Assembly (NCBI GenBank): GCA_963931925.1
Contig: OZ007574.1
Location: 36,212,378 to 36,276,377 of the forward strand
DNA: 64,000 bases
Reading direction: 5' to 3'
Origin: Onchidella celtica
Taxonomy: Eukaryota > Mollusca > Gastropoda > Systellommatophora > Onchidiidae
Position numbers and translations under genes: made by a program. Positions 17,873-28,430 of this stretch are shown piece by piece. The notes below the pieces were generated by a model. It worked only from the letters and a program-made list of their open reading frames with translations, had not been told where the DNA came from and made no database searches. Positions within the stretch are counted from its first letter, which is position 1. Each line of letters opens with the position of its first letter.

Positions 17873-18840
17873 GACTTACCTCTGATATATTTCCTCTTCT
17901 GAAACGTCCGGCAATGAATCGGGTCACACCTAGATACGTCTGGTGGATAACAGTCCTGAGGTATTCTCTAGGGTAGATGACTGCTACCAAGAACTGTTGA
18001 GGGGGGGGGGGGGATTAAAGATGTAATGGTTAGTCTCCCTCTGATTAATGCTCTTCAGATTCTTTGGTATTTCATATCGAGGGATGCCTGCGCAAACACT
18101 GTAACTCGAAAATTTTCGATTTTTGTTTTTTGTTGGGGTTTTTTTTTTTTTCATATTCTGTTTCGCCTTGATAAATACTACATTTTGACATGATGTGAAT
18201 TCCATTATCGAATTAATTGACCTAATTATTGATGAGGATTTAAAGGTCGTAACAGAAATATGATACTTCGTGTCAAACTTTCAAATCGCTCTACAGTAAA
18301 ATTTACAAAACTGGCGATACAGTCTTTGCGCAGGCACCCCTCGATATGAACATTTTAACCCTCAGCTCTGAGTGCCAGCAATACTTAAACATGAATTGCC
18401 CTTCGACTATCCCTGGTCAGTTATAGAAAACGAAGCCATTGGTTAGAAACTTGGGGGGGGGGGGGGGGGTTATATTTGCCAGTTGGCCTGCTAACTCGAG
18501 GAATATACAGAATACGATACAATCTTTAAAGCTGAGTTTTTATCATGAATATGTAAATTGAGGGGCAGAACAAAATTCCCTGGCATACTTTTTAATCCTA
18601 TTCGAAGAAAAAGCTTTTTTTTTTTTCGGGCTCAAAATGTCAGAACTCTTCTGTTTTCTCCCGTTCGACTCAGTTCTAGCTCAAAATCAACGAACGTTTT
18701 AAAAATACGGCGAACTTCGACCTTTTAAAATATGCCCAATTTTACGTCTTTTTACGCCTAACATATTTTGTAGACTTGAAAAAAAACTCAGTAATCACAT
18801 CCTAAAAGTAACACAGCGTTGTCCAGGACAAACCTGCTTC
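17873..18840. other. Non-coding interval with G homopolymers
   Basis: Contains G13 at 18001-18013 and G17 at 18453-18469. No gene recognised. Confidence 0.5.
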
Positions 18841-18903
18841 TGCCCTCTATCCTCTATCCTCCCCCTCCCCCCCTCCCCCCCCCCTCCCTCTCCCTCTCCC
18901 CCC

Positions 18904-18954
<51 letters not shown>

Positions 18955-18983
18955 CCTCTGTTTCTCTCTCCTTCCCCCACAAA
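18841..18983. repeat. C-rich and (CT)n microsatellite
   Basis: Runs of C followed by about 25 CT dinucleotides between 18910 and 18952, bounded by C-rich segments. The apparent frames through it are simple-sequence artefacts. Confidence 0.95.
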
Positions 18984-19430
18984 CAATCTAAACAGGAGCA
19001 GAGTGTTCGATAGAACTTTAGCAAATTTTTTGTACCTTCAAGACATCATTGTCTGCGTTTTCCAGTAGTTGGAAAACGTGTACTCATAGCTTTAGCTAAC
19101 TGGAAAACCAGCACAGTAGCTACAGTATAATTATATCTTTATTAATCATCAATTAACTAATATTTTACAGCTCGTGGTCAATGGTCCCATGATTTGGATT
19201 AAAATTTAATGTCATCTTCAGCCCCTTGACACACCTTCAGAAAGTGTTCATGTACCTTCTTAAAACTTTAGAACAGGCATGGGCAACCTCTCATACAGTA
19301 AAAGCCAGACCTGAAAAATGTGCGGATACAGAGGGCTGGACAGTCTCATTTCCTGGTAAACTTTTAAAACTCTTCTAAAATATAAATATAAAAATATAAA
19401 ATATTATTAATTTGAATGATTTTTAAAGAG
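18984..19430. other. Non-coding interval
   Basis: No gene recognised. CAGGCATGGGCAACC near 19274 resembles a hAT-type end but no partner was found. Confidence 0.45.
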
Positions 19431-19648
19431 CGATTGAGGGGGTTAGAATTAGAAGAGACCTGAGTGCCATTTGACAACTTTTGAGAAAAAAAGCAAAGCA
19501 CGTCATTTCAGAATAAACCAATCGAATTTAATAAACGTTTGCAATACTGTCATCAATTCTTCGATGTATTCTGAAATGACGTTTTTTTTTTCTCAGAGTA
19601 GTCAAATGGCACTTAGGTCCTTACTAATTCTAACCTCCTCAATTTCTT
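19431..19648. mobile_element. Hairpin MITE, about 218 bp
   Basis: Long arms, roughly 80-90 bp each. Left landmarks GTTAGAATTAG, GTGCCATTTGAC and CGTCATTTCAGAAT are mirrored on the right in reverse order. The loop is short. No frame of substance. Confidence 0.8.
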
Positions 19649-19691
19649 GTTTGGTTTGACTTGGGGGAGGGGGTGCGTGTGTTTATATTTA

Positions 19692-19947
19692 TAGGGAACG
19701 GGATTAAATGACACAGTTACTATATTTAGATTTACGTCATGGGACATTCGAACTGTTCAACGCGGCGGTTAAGCACAGTTATGGACTTTGTACACACGTT
19801 TCATGTGCAGTTGATTTTTGTGCCTCGAATCGCCGTTACAAAGTCCATAACAACTATGCTTAACCACCGCGTTGAACAGTTCGAATGTCCCATGACGTCA
19901 TCGGTAAATTTAAATATAGTAACTGTGTCATTCAATCCCGTTCCCTA
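19692..19947. mobile_element. Hairpin MITE, 256 bp, near-perfect arms, TTA/TA flanks
   Basis: Arms of about 105 bp (TAGGGAACGGGAT... and the mirrored ...ATCCCGTTCCCTA) are nearly perfect complements. The flanks are TTA at 19689-19691 and 19948-19950. If the ends are GGGAACGGG, the duplication is TA. Three-base TTA favours PIF/Harbinger and TA favours Tc1/mariner; the sequence does not decide. Arm identity indicates recent origin. Confidence 0.87.
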
Positions 19948-19950
19948 TTA

Positions 19951-20473
19951 GATTTATTTTTGTAATGTTCAGTGACGTGACCGGTGTGGAAAGTTACTTT
20001 CAGTTGCTCTCGGAAGCCGGCTAAAATTGCTTGGCGAGCCTGAGGCTATCCATGTCTGTATTCAATATCTCATAGCAGGTTCCTAAGTCATGAATTACCC
20101 TTGAATTTATTTATTTATTTATTTTCTTTTACTCGGAGTCAAAGTGATTAAAAACGTTCAGTTTAATTGTTTTCTTTTTTTTTGAATTGTAAAAAATAGA
20201 TTGTAGGGACAATAGTGGAGTGCAGAAAGGGGAGGGGATGGGGGGGGGGGGTCAAAGGAGGCGACGGAATCGGGCATCCATTTCAGGGGGGCATTATAAT
20301 GAAAGAGTGACATTAAAATTAACTTCTTTTTTTTAAATCTAAAATTATCGCTCTTAACATCGTTGCACAAACTGCCCTATAGTCCCATACGTTGGTATGA
20401 ATGCGGATCAGTGTCTTAATAAGTGAGACTAGAGTAGAGAACCTGTTACATGTAAATACTGTGCTTAATCATC
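19951..20473. other. Non-coding interval
   Basis: Includes G12 at 20240-20251. No gene recognised. Confidence 0.5.
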
Positions 20474-20650
20474 ATCATATTATGAAGAAAGTAAGGCCTC
20501 CAATGTAATCACGAAAGGCTTTTTAACCTAAATATCAGATTACGCATAGAAAAAGATAAAGGTGTGCGTGCATATTATATTTCAAAAGGTCTTGATGTTC
20601 ACTTTATTTTTAATACTTTCGTTGATATTGAGCTACAACTGAGTTGAAAC
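20474..20650 (+). repeat. Dispersed repeat family B, copy 2
   Basis: Slightly shorter than copies 1 and 3, lacking the CCGCTAA-TCTACAAA part. Otherwise collinear. Confidence 0.8.
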
Positions 20651-20912
20651 AAAGATGCTAGAAACGATAAAAATGAGACACTGTCTTCTTCGCATCACTA
20701 AATTAACCGTGCACACAATTTGCGCGCTAATCGGGGGCGGGGCCCCTGGCGCATAGTATGAAGAGAATGCTTGATATAATGGTAAATTTATGATGCAAAT
20801 GTCAGTGCTACTACATGTAAAAAAAAAAAAAAAGGAAAAATAGCCAGAGTTTTCCCACAGCGATTGAGGTTATAATTCCACATTAAATGACGTCAGTCGA
20901 GACCTATAGCGA

Positions 20913-20975
20913 TAGCAGAACAGTGAACAAAATTCAATATTTTCCCTATTTCAATTGGCTTTGTAAATTACGGCA
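20913..20975 (+). repeat. Decayed relative of the family F core
   Basis: AGAACAGTGAACAAAATTCA followed by TATTTTCCCTATTT and GGCTTTGTAA aligns with the core of the 105-107-bp units elsewhere. Terminal repeats are not visible here. Confidence 0.55.
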
Positions 20976-21110
20976 CTTTTCATTACTTCCGCACGTTTGC
21001 CGCTAGGTGGCGGTGCGAACTCTGTGCACGCTAAAAGCACTAGCTGTCCTGTCTTATCAGTTCTAGTATCTTTGTTGAACAGAAGAAGGTGGTCCGACAT
21101 TTTCCTCAGC

Positions 21111-21236
21111 GAGGTGCCGCTAAACATAAAATTTGGATCGGATCACGATGCCAAAACAAAGACATCAACACATTCGGCACGTGTTTCGTTTGTTTCTCAG
21201 TGTTCCCAGGTTGGACAGGAAACCGCGGAATTGGGC
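21111..21236 (+). repeat. Dispersed repeat family C, copy 1
   Basis: About 126 bp matching 50886-51009, which lies directly after the THAP transposase stop codon. It includes CTAAACATAAAATTTGGATC and ends with CAGTGTTCCCAG / GAAACCGCGG, the same sequence that opens the 1.3-kb hAT-type element at 41902. Confidence 0.75.
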
Positions 21237-22762
21237 TAGTGCTGATAAAGACAATATAATAAAGCAGCGGAAAATTTATGAGCAGGGTAAAGTCCGCTAG
21301 AATTCACACGGCTTGCGAACCACACCGCAAATCATTACATTTCTCAGCACTAGGCCCTACATTTGAGTCGTGGGACACATAATCAGAGTTGGTCCCGGCC
21401 ATCAACAATTCTCTGCACGCCATTGGGGACAACGATAAAAAGTGAAACTGTCCTTGTTGGGATGAGGACGGGGGGGGGGGGGGGGGGGGGGGATCACGCA
21501 AAGTGTCACATCGACCAGTATCTACCACGTAGTCATTCATATTTCATATAACCGATGTTAAAGTCAATGACAGGCACCATACGTGCTTGCCGCGTTGCCC
21601 CTAACAACGGCTTGGCCTCGCCTACGCGGCAATCATGCATATAAAATCCCCGTTTTTCGTCATTAATTTCTAACGTGAGGACATCCGCTTTGTTGATTGG
21701 TTTGCCCGCGGCTGGACCGACGTCTCATTTTATACTGAGATCATTGCCAAGTTTGGAATGGCCCAAGCCAGATGGGAAATGTTGGCCTTGTTTCAAAATG
21801 CTCAATCAATATTTTTCTTTCAATTGAGTACAGAAAAATGCACAATCAATTTGGGACACGGCTGTTTTAACACCATTATGTACCCCTGGACAAAGCAATA
21901 GCCTGCGGTCGGATTTTCTTCCCCGTTTCAAAAATCAATGTAAATTTGCATGCATGAAGCCCCCTAAAACTCTCGGGACCTTACGGCAATTGCCCAGTGT
22001 GCCAATGCGTTAAGACGGCACTGGGTCTGAGCATACACTGGGTGCAATTAAAGTATCTGCATTTAGTTAAGTTCAGTGTGCCATCTGTATTAATAAATTT
22101 ATTATGAATCTTCTTCAGTATGAATTGTTATGCTAAACGGTCCCCTCCGACTCTCTTCACAACTTGCAAAAGGGACATTCCACGTAATATGTTACCTACG
22201 AGCCACTTTTCAAACCATGCCTGGGAAAAAAATTAATGGCTGTGTTGTAAAGAGTAGCAATTGAATTAACATTTTTGATTATCATTATCTTCCTTGCATG
22301 ATCATGTGACCTGGCGACCATCTTGGAAAAGAACAGGCTACATGTTTACAACCTCCCATCAGTTACCAAGATTGTGTTCCATCAGTTACTCACACTAATT
22401 GCCCCATTGTGCTTAAAAGTAGAACTTGATTATTCATGCTTTTTCTGTATGCTCAAATGCATTTATTGAATGTAGAAAAACATTATTCCCTAATCTTAAT
22501 GGTTTGGTTTGACAAATTTGGCAGTTTTATTTTGCTATGTAAAAAAAAACATGGTATTTTTTTGTTTTTGCCCCATCAGTGAACTAAAATGTAGGCAACT
22601 GAATGGACTCATCTTAATTTTTATAATTTAAAACATGTTTTTATCATTTCTGTACCATTTCTCTGGAGGACTGACCGATTCATTTTGAAATAAACGGTTG
22701 CTTATTTATTTAATGGCTTTTTCTTTCTTTAAAAGTATTGTCTGAAAGTCCAATCAGTTACC
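21237..22762. other. Non-coding interval
   Basis: Contains the longest G run of the window, G23 at 21470-21492. No gene recognised. The DNA is AT-rich without clear repeats. Confidence 0.5.
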
Positions 22763-23016
22763 GTGGAATTTCCCAAAAAAGCTTTTGCACCTATTTTTAA
22801 CTTATCACTCACTAGACATGACATTCCCTTGTGTTGGGAAACATCTAAGATAGTACCTGCACTGAAAAAGAACAAAGTAGTAGAAAATGAACGATTTAAG
22901 GCCGATTGCATTAACATCTGTTGTAATGAAATTAATGCTTGGAGAGGATTGTTTTGACACGATTATTGCCCCTTTTAGAGCGTCACCAAGATCCCATGCA
23001 TTTTGCTTACCGTGAG
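22763..23016 (+). pseudogene. Decayed LINE reverse-transcriptase fragment
   Basis: Three consecutive frames together show the pattern of a non-LTR retrotransposon RT: a W-TSKIVP-KK segment (to about 22885), then LRPIALTSVVMK (about 22886-22932), then RIVLTRLLPLLERHQDP followed by HFAYR (about 22937-23010). LRPIALTS and FAYR are typical of RT motifs in L2/CR1/Rex-type LINEs. Two frameshifts separate the parts and the YxDD motif is absent, so it is a truncated relic. The clade is a guess. Confidence 0.75.
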
Positions 23017-24049
23017 AGCGCATGAGTTCTGAAGCGAGACTATTGAATAATTATTAAGAAAGAGAGAGAGAGAGGAGAGAGAATATGTTTATCCCGGGCA
23101 ATGCCTTAAAAATGCCTTAGAAAATCCTTTAAAATGCAAACTTTAATCTTTTCACATCGTATAACTCATGCTTTCCCTTTTCCCTGTGAACGTTCTTATT
23201 TCGTAGTAATTATACCCGGATCTGGGGTAGTTTGAAAATCCACAAATATAATTATCTTCTGTTTAACCTACAGAATGGCAGTAGTCTCAGTGTCGAGCTT
23301 ATTGAAAGAGGAAGACGGGAATATAACATGATTTGAGTGCAAAATTAAGTTGTGCAGTGTGTAGTGCGAAACTTGGCAAAGTCACGGTTGAGTTGGCCCT
23401 TTTTCTTAATCATAACCGGAGTCCCAAATGACTACCAGTGTCCTTAAGGTCACGGGGGAAAGGAACTTTTTCCAGCCTAGATATTTACCAGTGAGAAATC
23501 ATATGCATATACATTGCTTATATACATTGCTTAGTTCGGAATTTAGCTCACAGATTTCTTTGTTACCGTTCAAGTTCATAACGACACAGAATCCTGGGGT
23601 GCCGAACATGGTCTGGGATGCCGGAGTCGGTTAAGAAACGGGCCAACTGCCACGGCAGAGTGAAACCCGAGACACAGAATACCGAGACGGACCATTCCTT
23701 CTTTCATTATCATTATGTCCACAACTTGCGCGCGTACAAACACAATGAGTACTACTCACAGAGCTCTGTGGTACTCGCCTTTTTCCTCCAATTATGAAGG
23801 GGTGTGGTGCGAATTGTTGCATTGTTGTCATGGATGACACGCACCCAAGTCGACGGCCAGAATTTGGCGAATTGAACCGTCTCGGTATCCTGTGTCTCGG
23901 GTGAAACCTTCGGCGAAGGGTCAATCAACTGTAGCGTGCAGCGTTTCGCTCGAGTGTAAAGTAGGGCACTCGGACTTTGCGCGCAGTGATGTGAAAAGGC
24001 TTCAACTCTATTTTACATTCGGTGGGGGACATTACGAAGAAGAATCTGT
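23017..24049. other. Non-coding interval
   Basis: A short GA-rich microsatellite lies at 23059-23081. No coding sequence recognised. Confidence 0.5.
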
Positions 24050-24154
24050 TGTTAGGGGAGCGTGGTATTTTAAATTATAAGCTATAGATGAACAGTGAAC
24101 ACAACTGTAAATTTTCTCTATTTGGCTTTGTAATTACATCACTGGCCCCTAACA
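24050..24154. mobile_element. Family F miniature element, solo copy (105 bp)
   Basis: Ends TGTTAGGGG and CCCCTAACA, within a longer palindromic flank ATCTGTTG/CAACAGAT. The core has ATGAACAGTGAACACAACT and TTTTCTCTATTTGGCTTTGTAATTA, shared with the tandem units of family G. It lies just downstream (minus-strand sense) of the NXPE-like exon, so it is likely intronic. Confidence 0.8.
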
Positions 24155-24239
24155 ACAGATGAAAAGAATTAATTCCTGGGGTCTCTCAGACCCCGAGTAT
24201 AAAATAAGGTTAATGAAATTCTCCTCATTCCTGTCTTAC

Positions 24240-24804
24240 CTTGAATTTACCTGGTATAATGCAGCGTCCAGAAATTTTATAACTGCCATTCCTGAGATCT
24301 TCCACGTGAGCCACGTGCCGATAATGGCCGTTCTTCATCCATGCCCAGAGGACATCCCCTCCCTTTAACCGAGGCACACCACGACGGTCAACCAGATCCA
24401 CTCGGCCTGCGATAACATCGTCAACATCACAATACACGACTCTCTTTCTAGTACCGTTGATCAAAATCGTGGAGAGTCCACGATCCGGCAACATGTCCAG
24501 GTCTGATACAGGGGGATAACTAAGGTATTTTTTCTCGAAGGGAAATATATATTGGCTTTCGTTTAAAAAGCGTTTATAGGTAAGTCGTGACGAATAAATC
24601 AGTTGTGACCACTGGTCTTCCTTCTTAGCTGAACAAATACTGTCATTTTCATCACAAGTATTCTTGCAAGAGTTAAAGGTCTTAGAAGCATATTCCTCCA
24701 ATATCTCATGCAAGTTCGTTTTCTGGGTGGGTGGTACAGCTGTCCTCTTTATTGCGAATTTCATCTTGGGAAGAACTGCAGGCATTTGCGGGAGTGTCAC
24801 GCGT
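24240..24804 (-). CDS. Internal exon of an NXPE/neurexophilin-like gene
   Basis: A 565-bp open stretch with a good acceptor (TTCGTTTTTCAG ending at 24805) and donor (CAAG|GTAAGA at 24240/24239). It encodes about 188 residues. The C-terminal part (about residues 111-187 counting from GTG 24800) matches the filamin-like N-terminal domain of the NXPE family by pattern: a strand with VVYCDVDDVIAGRVDLVD, a GGD turn (147-149), then a NGSY (171-174) and a PG-F segment. The N-terminal half has Cys residues at 45, 49 and 56 and no recognised domain. NXPE proteins are usually secreted or membrane-anchored glycoproteins; NGS and NES give possible N-glycosylation sites. No signal peptide or further exon was found, so function cannot be assigned. 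An alternative CCAG|GTAAAT donor lies just upstream. Confidence 0.6.
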
Positions 24805-27072
24805 CTGAAAAACGAAGATAAAAGTAGAAATTGGACTTAAGAAATTTTTAATGGTGAAGATTCTCGTGATGCAACTTAAAACGTATATACATACACCCAA
24901 AAAAATGCTTAACTGCCGTTTTTTTTTCTTTTAGCATGAAAGAATTCCCCCCCCCCCCCCCCCCCCCCATAAAAAAAATTACAGAATAATCTATGGGCTG
25001 TTTTTTTGTTGTTGGTTTTCAATTAAGAAAATAAAATGGAATTATTCTTTGGTGCCGTCCAGGGGAATCTGAATGTTCTGTTAAGAAGTCACCCACCGGT
25101 GTTCTGAAAAATGTCACTGACCTCAAAATAGCTATAGAATATTGGAGTTTGCCATGAGTTTATAATTTTACCAGCCATATACACTGGTGTTATGAGTCTG
25201 ACATTAATGATACTGTAGACTCCCTTCTTCACATGCAGAAAATGGGGGGGGGGGGGGGGGGGCAAAGGCGACTTCAACTGAACGTAAATATCACATGACG
25301 ATGTAGTTTTTGTTTGAATATAATTGAGTTTTGTCATGAAAGGCCAGTTTATTCTGAACAGCAGTAATTCATGCTTCAGTGCCACTTGTGTAAGCCATTG
25401 TCATCTATCTTGATGCGAGGTCGCTGTGAATGATCATGTGCGTTATCATCACAGCTCTACTACGATAAGGGCATAATTAATTAATTATGTCAGACTTATG
25501 CCAAAAGGAACTGGCGGCTCATTGCTTTCCCGAGCATGGGGGTTTTCAGATAATATTATAGCAAAAGAAATGCGCCAATAGGAAAATGTAAGAATCCAAC
25601 ACAATTATAATGGCAATAATCACCAAATGACAGGAAAAGAAACAGCGTTTTCTTACTGTCTTAAAAGTGTCAAAAGAGACTTTTGCCATTAGCGTAGAGC
25701 AATGTCGATATAGCCTATTACAGCCTTTTACGATCGCAAATCCGATGGATTTTAGCGTTGCAGTACAACTTCACTTTCGACACTTCTACGAGTAGAAAGA
25801 ATATTATTATATTAAACACGGGACCATTCCGAACATTTACAGTATATCTTAAGTATTATAGCGTATTCGTGAATCTCGCCTTCATTACTCTTACGATCGC
25901 ATATCTCTAGAAACCACTCTGAACAAACCCTCAGTCAGGCCACTGAAAGCCTGATAGTGAAGAAGGTCACCGCCCTAGGTACTGACAAGTCGTAAACTTG
26001 TCAGGCCAGTTATCTTGTGTGTCCCGACGTCGGTTTGATGTAGGAGACCCGCCTTTATGGCAACCCTATACAAATCTCCCTCGGACTGATGTAGGCTGCT
26101 GTCTGGAGGTGTTGTTTTTTTGGGAGTGGGGGGGGGGGGCTTACCTCCCTAGAAATGACGAGAAATAGCATGCCGCAAGAAAGCATACAATGTAGAAGAT
26201 TATGTGTTGTCGGACAAGACGTCTTGGCTTCTCGGTCTGTTTCATCTCTCTCTGCTCTCATTTTCTCCTGTGTAAAGGAAACAGATGATGAAATACCATG
26301 ATTTGTAATTGAACCAACATCATGTTGGTCCAGAAATCTGTATCCGTAAGAAAGGAACGTGAAAAACAAAGCGTTCGCTAAATTTTGTACGGAATAAATG
26401 TTTCTTTGAACTGCAGTTTATCAGCTTTTTAACATCTGGTCGCCTATCTATTTGCAGGGTTTTTTTTTTTAATTATTTCCTGTCGTTGAAGTTTTTTACC
26501 CATGCTTGCTACATGATATTCCTGTTACCCTTTACTGTCAGTGAGAAGGAAACCAAAAAAAATACCCCCTCCCCCTGGCGCCTTTCCCGTTTTTGTCATC
26601 AAAATTAACAAACAAACTGCTTTAAGGCATTATGAAATTTTATGACTGACATGGCTAACTGTTATAGCATGGTGGTCTTTCAGAACGATCTAAGTTAATA
26701 ACAATGATAATAATAATAAATAATAATGAAAAGGCAGGTGTAGAGAAGATTTCAAATAGACGCTGCAGGTAGGCGTAAAAGGGTAGAAATTTAGACCATC
26801 AACTTCTACAATCTGTAGATCGAAAGCTCAAAAATGACACCAGAGAATCATCAATAATGGGAATTATCCAGATGTGTATGTGTCCCATGCGCAGTTTTAC
26901 CACCAAACTGGGTTTCTTCAGCCATCCTCCTATGCCACCTTTTTTTGTTTTCTTTTGCTTTCCGGGAGAAAAAAAAGATGGTGCCAATATGCTCACACCT
27001 AAAACAGATGTTCGTGACATGTAAAATAGAGTTGCGAGACACCAACGATTCCTTTTCTCTGCAACGGAAGTC
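24805..27072. other. Non-coding interval, possibly intronic to the NXPE-like gene
   Basis: Contains C22 (24947-24968), G19 (25244-25262), G12 (26128-26139) and a small perfect hairpin CTGACAAG/CTTGTCAG near 25981-26003. No further exon recognised. Confidence 0.45.
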
Positions 27073-27075
27073 TTA

Positions 27076-27267
27076 GAGTCCAAACACGGTGGCTTCGGTT
27101 TCGTTTTGCTTTCGGCAGTTTTGCCGAATGACGTCAGAGCGCATATATATTATATAGTACTCGCTTTCGATTTTTCTTTCTTTCTTTTCTTTTTTTTCAT
27201 TGAGATGGACGTCTTTCGGCAAAATTGCTGAAAGCGAAACGAAACTGAAGCCAGTGTGTGTGGGCTC
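27076..27267. mobile_element. PIF/Harbinger-type MITE, 192 bp, TTA duplication
   Basis: Terminal inverted repeats of about 60 bp (GAGTCCAAACAC..GGCTTCGGTTTCG and its partner GAGCCCACACAC..GGCTTCAGTTTCG) are flanked by TTA at 27073-27075 and 27268-27270. A three-base TTA duplication with G-initial ends is the signature of PIF/Harbinger elements. The interior is AT-rich and non-coding. Confidence 0.85.
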
Positions 27268-27845
27268 TTAGCCTACCTCAAGTACTTTTTGGCATGACCC
27301 AGTCCCTCCACCCCCCCCCCCCCACACCCACACACCTTTGCCACCACCTGAAATTTGCAGCTATTCGTGCTCAAATCTGGAACAGCCAAAAACAGTTTTT
27401 TTTTGTCGTTGTTTTTTTATCTCATCATTCACGTCTTGGTGCATTGTCCTGCGCAAGATAAGGCGTGCAGAACTCCTGTATTCATCCCACTAAAATGCTA
27501 TAAAATAACATTATCATTCTCAGATTTTTTGAATGGATTACGCTCTCACCAGAGATAAGTCTGCATTGTGAATTTGCACACCACATCATTCTCCTTGAAA
27601 CTCCAATAGGAAATGTTAACTCACTCAGCCCTGGGACCCGCTACTAAGCTTTTCCGCTCAGCTTACGGATTTACAGCACGTTTAAAAAATATTGGGAAAA
27701 TGCTATTTTTCATTCCAACAGGACAAACTTAGTATAAATGTTACTTAACATAATATTTTATTTTCAAAATTGAGTAATCCTAAGTGTTTAACTTATGTCG
27801 TGTTTCTAGATCTATACTTCACGGCTGAAATAATTATGCCAATCA
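27268..27845. other. Non-coding interval
   Basis: C13 at 27311-27323. No gene recognised. Confidence 0.45.
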
Positions 27846-28430
27846 AGCTGAGCCAAAAGTAAAGCAGTACGTCTGGACGGCATTGATATCAGAGAAACAA
27901 TATGGCGCAAGCTGAATCTCGCACGCTGTCGAAGTTCGATCGATACTGTGATGTGGCCATGAACAGCGAGTCACGATATTTTATGGCCTGCTATACGCAC
28001 AATGAAATGGCCCGGCCTCTATTTCTTCATGCACGGCGCGCCTGGATGCTCATGTTAATCGCCACCGCAGTTCTTGTTTGTTCCAACTTCACTTTTGGCA
28101 CAACTGAGAAATTCGACGTTAAACGTTTGTGGCTTTAGTATTATGATAAGGGGTTAAAGTAAATTCGAACTGTGGAATAGCTTGATAAGAATCACGACGC
28201 ATTTTAAGCAAGTGTCAAAGTGTACAATTTGGTATACCTCTTCTACGTACTAAAACATCTCCAAGTTTTGTTGTTGTTTTTTTTATAAAGGCGATAGAAC
28301 AAACACGAATTATCATAGAGCGCTTGGCTACTGACAAGCTGAGCCAAAAGCAATTAACCTAAAAGTCTGGACACCAAAAATATCAAACAAAGAATGGTGC
28401 AGGCAATTTCACACACTACCGAAGTTTCCA
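27846..28430 (+). repeat. Repeat family D copy 2 within a local duplication
   Basis: 28053-28307 matches 17280-17522. On either side, 27846-27945 and 28335-28430 are diverged direct repeats of each other (AGCTGAGCCAAAAG, GTCTGGAC, then CACGCTGTCGAAG/CACACTACCGAAG), about 485 bp apart. Confidence 0.6.

Noticed and set aside
18795..19013. Frames rich in Arg-Glu or Ser-Leu on both strands
   Set aside because: Translation of a (CT)n and C-rich microsatellite.
19274..19340. CAGGCATGGGCAACC as a possible hAT left end
   Set aside because: No inverted partner or 8-bp duplication found within reach.
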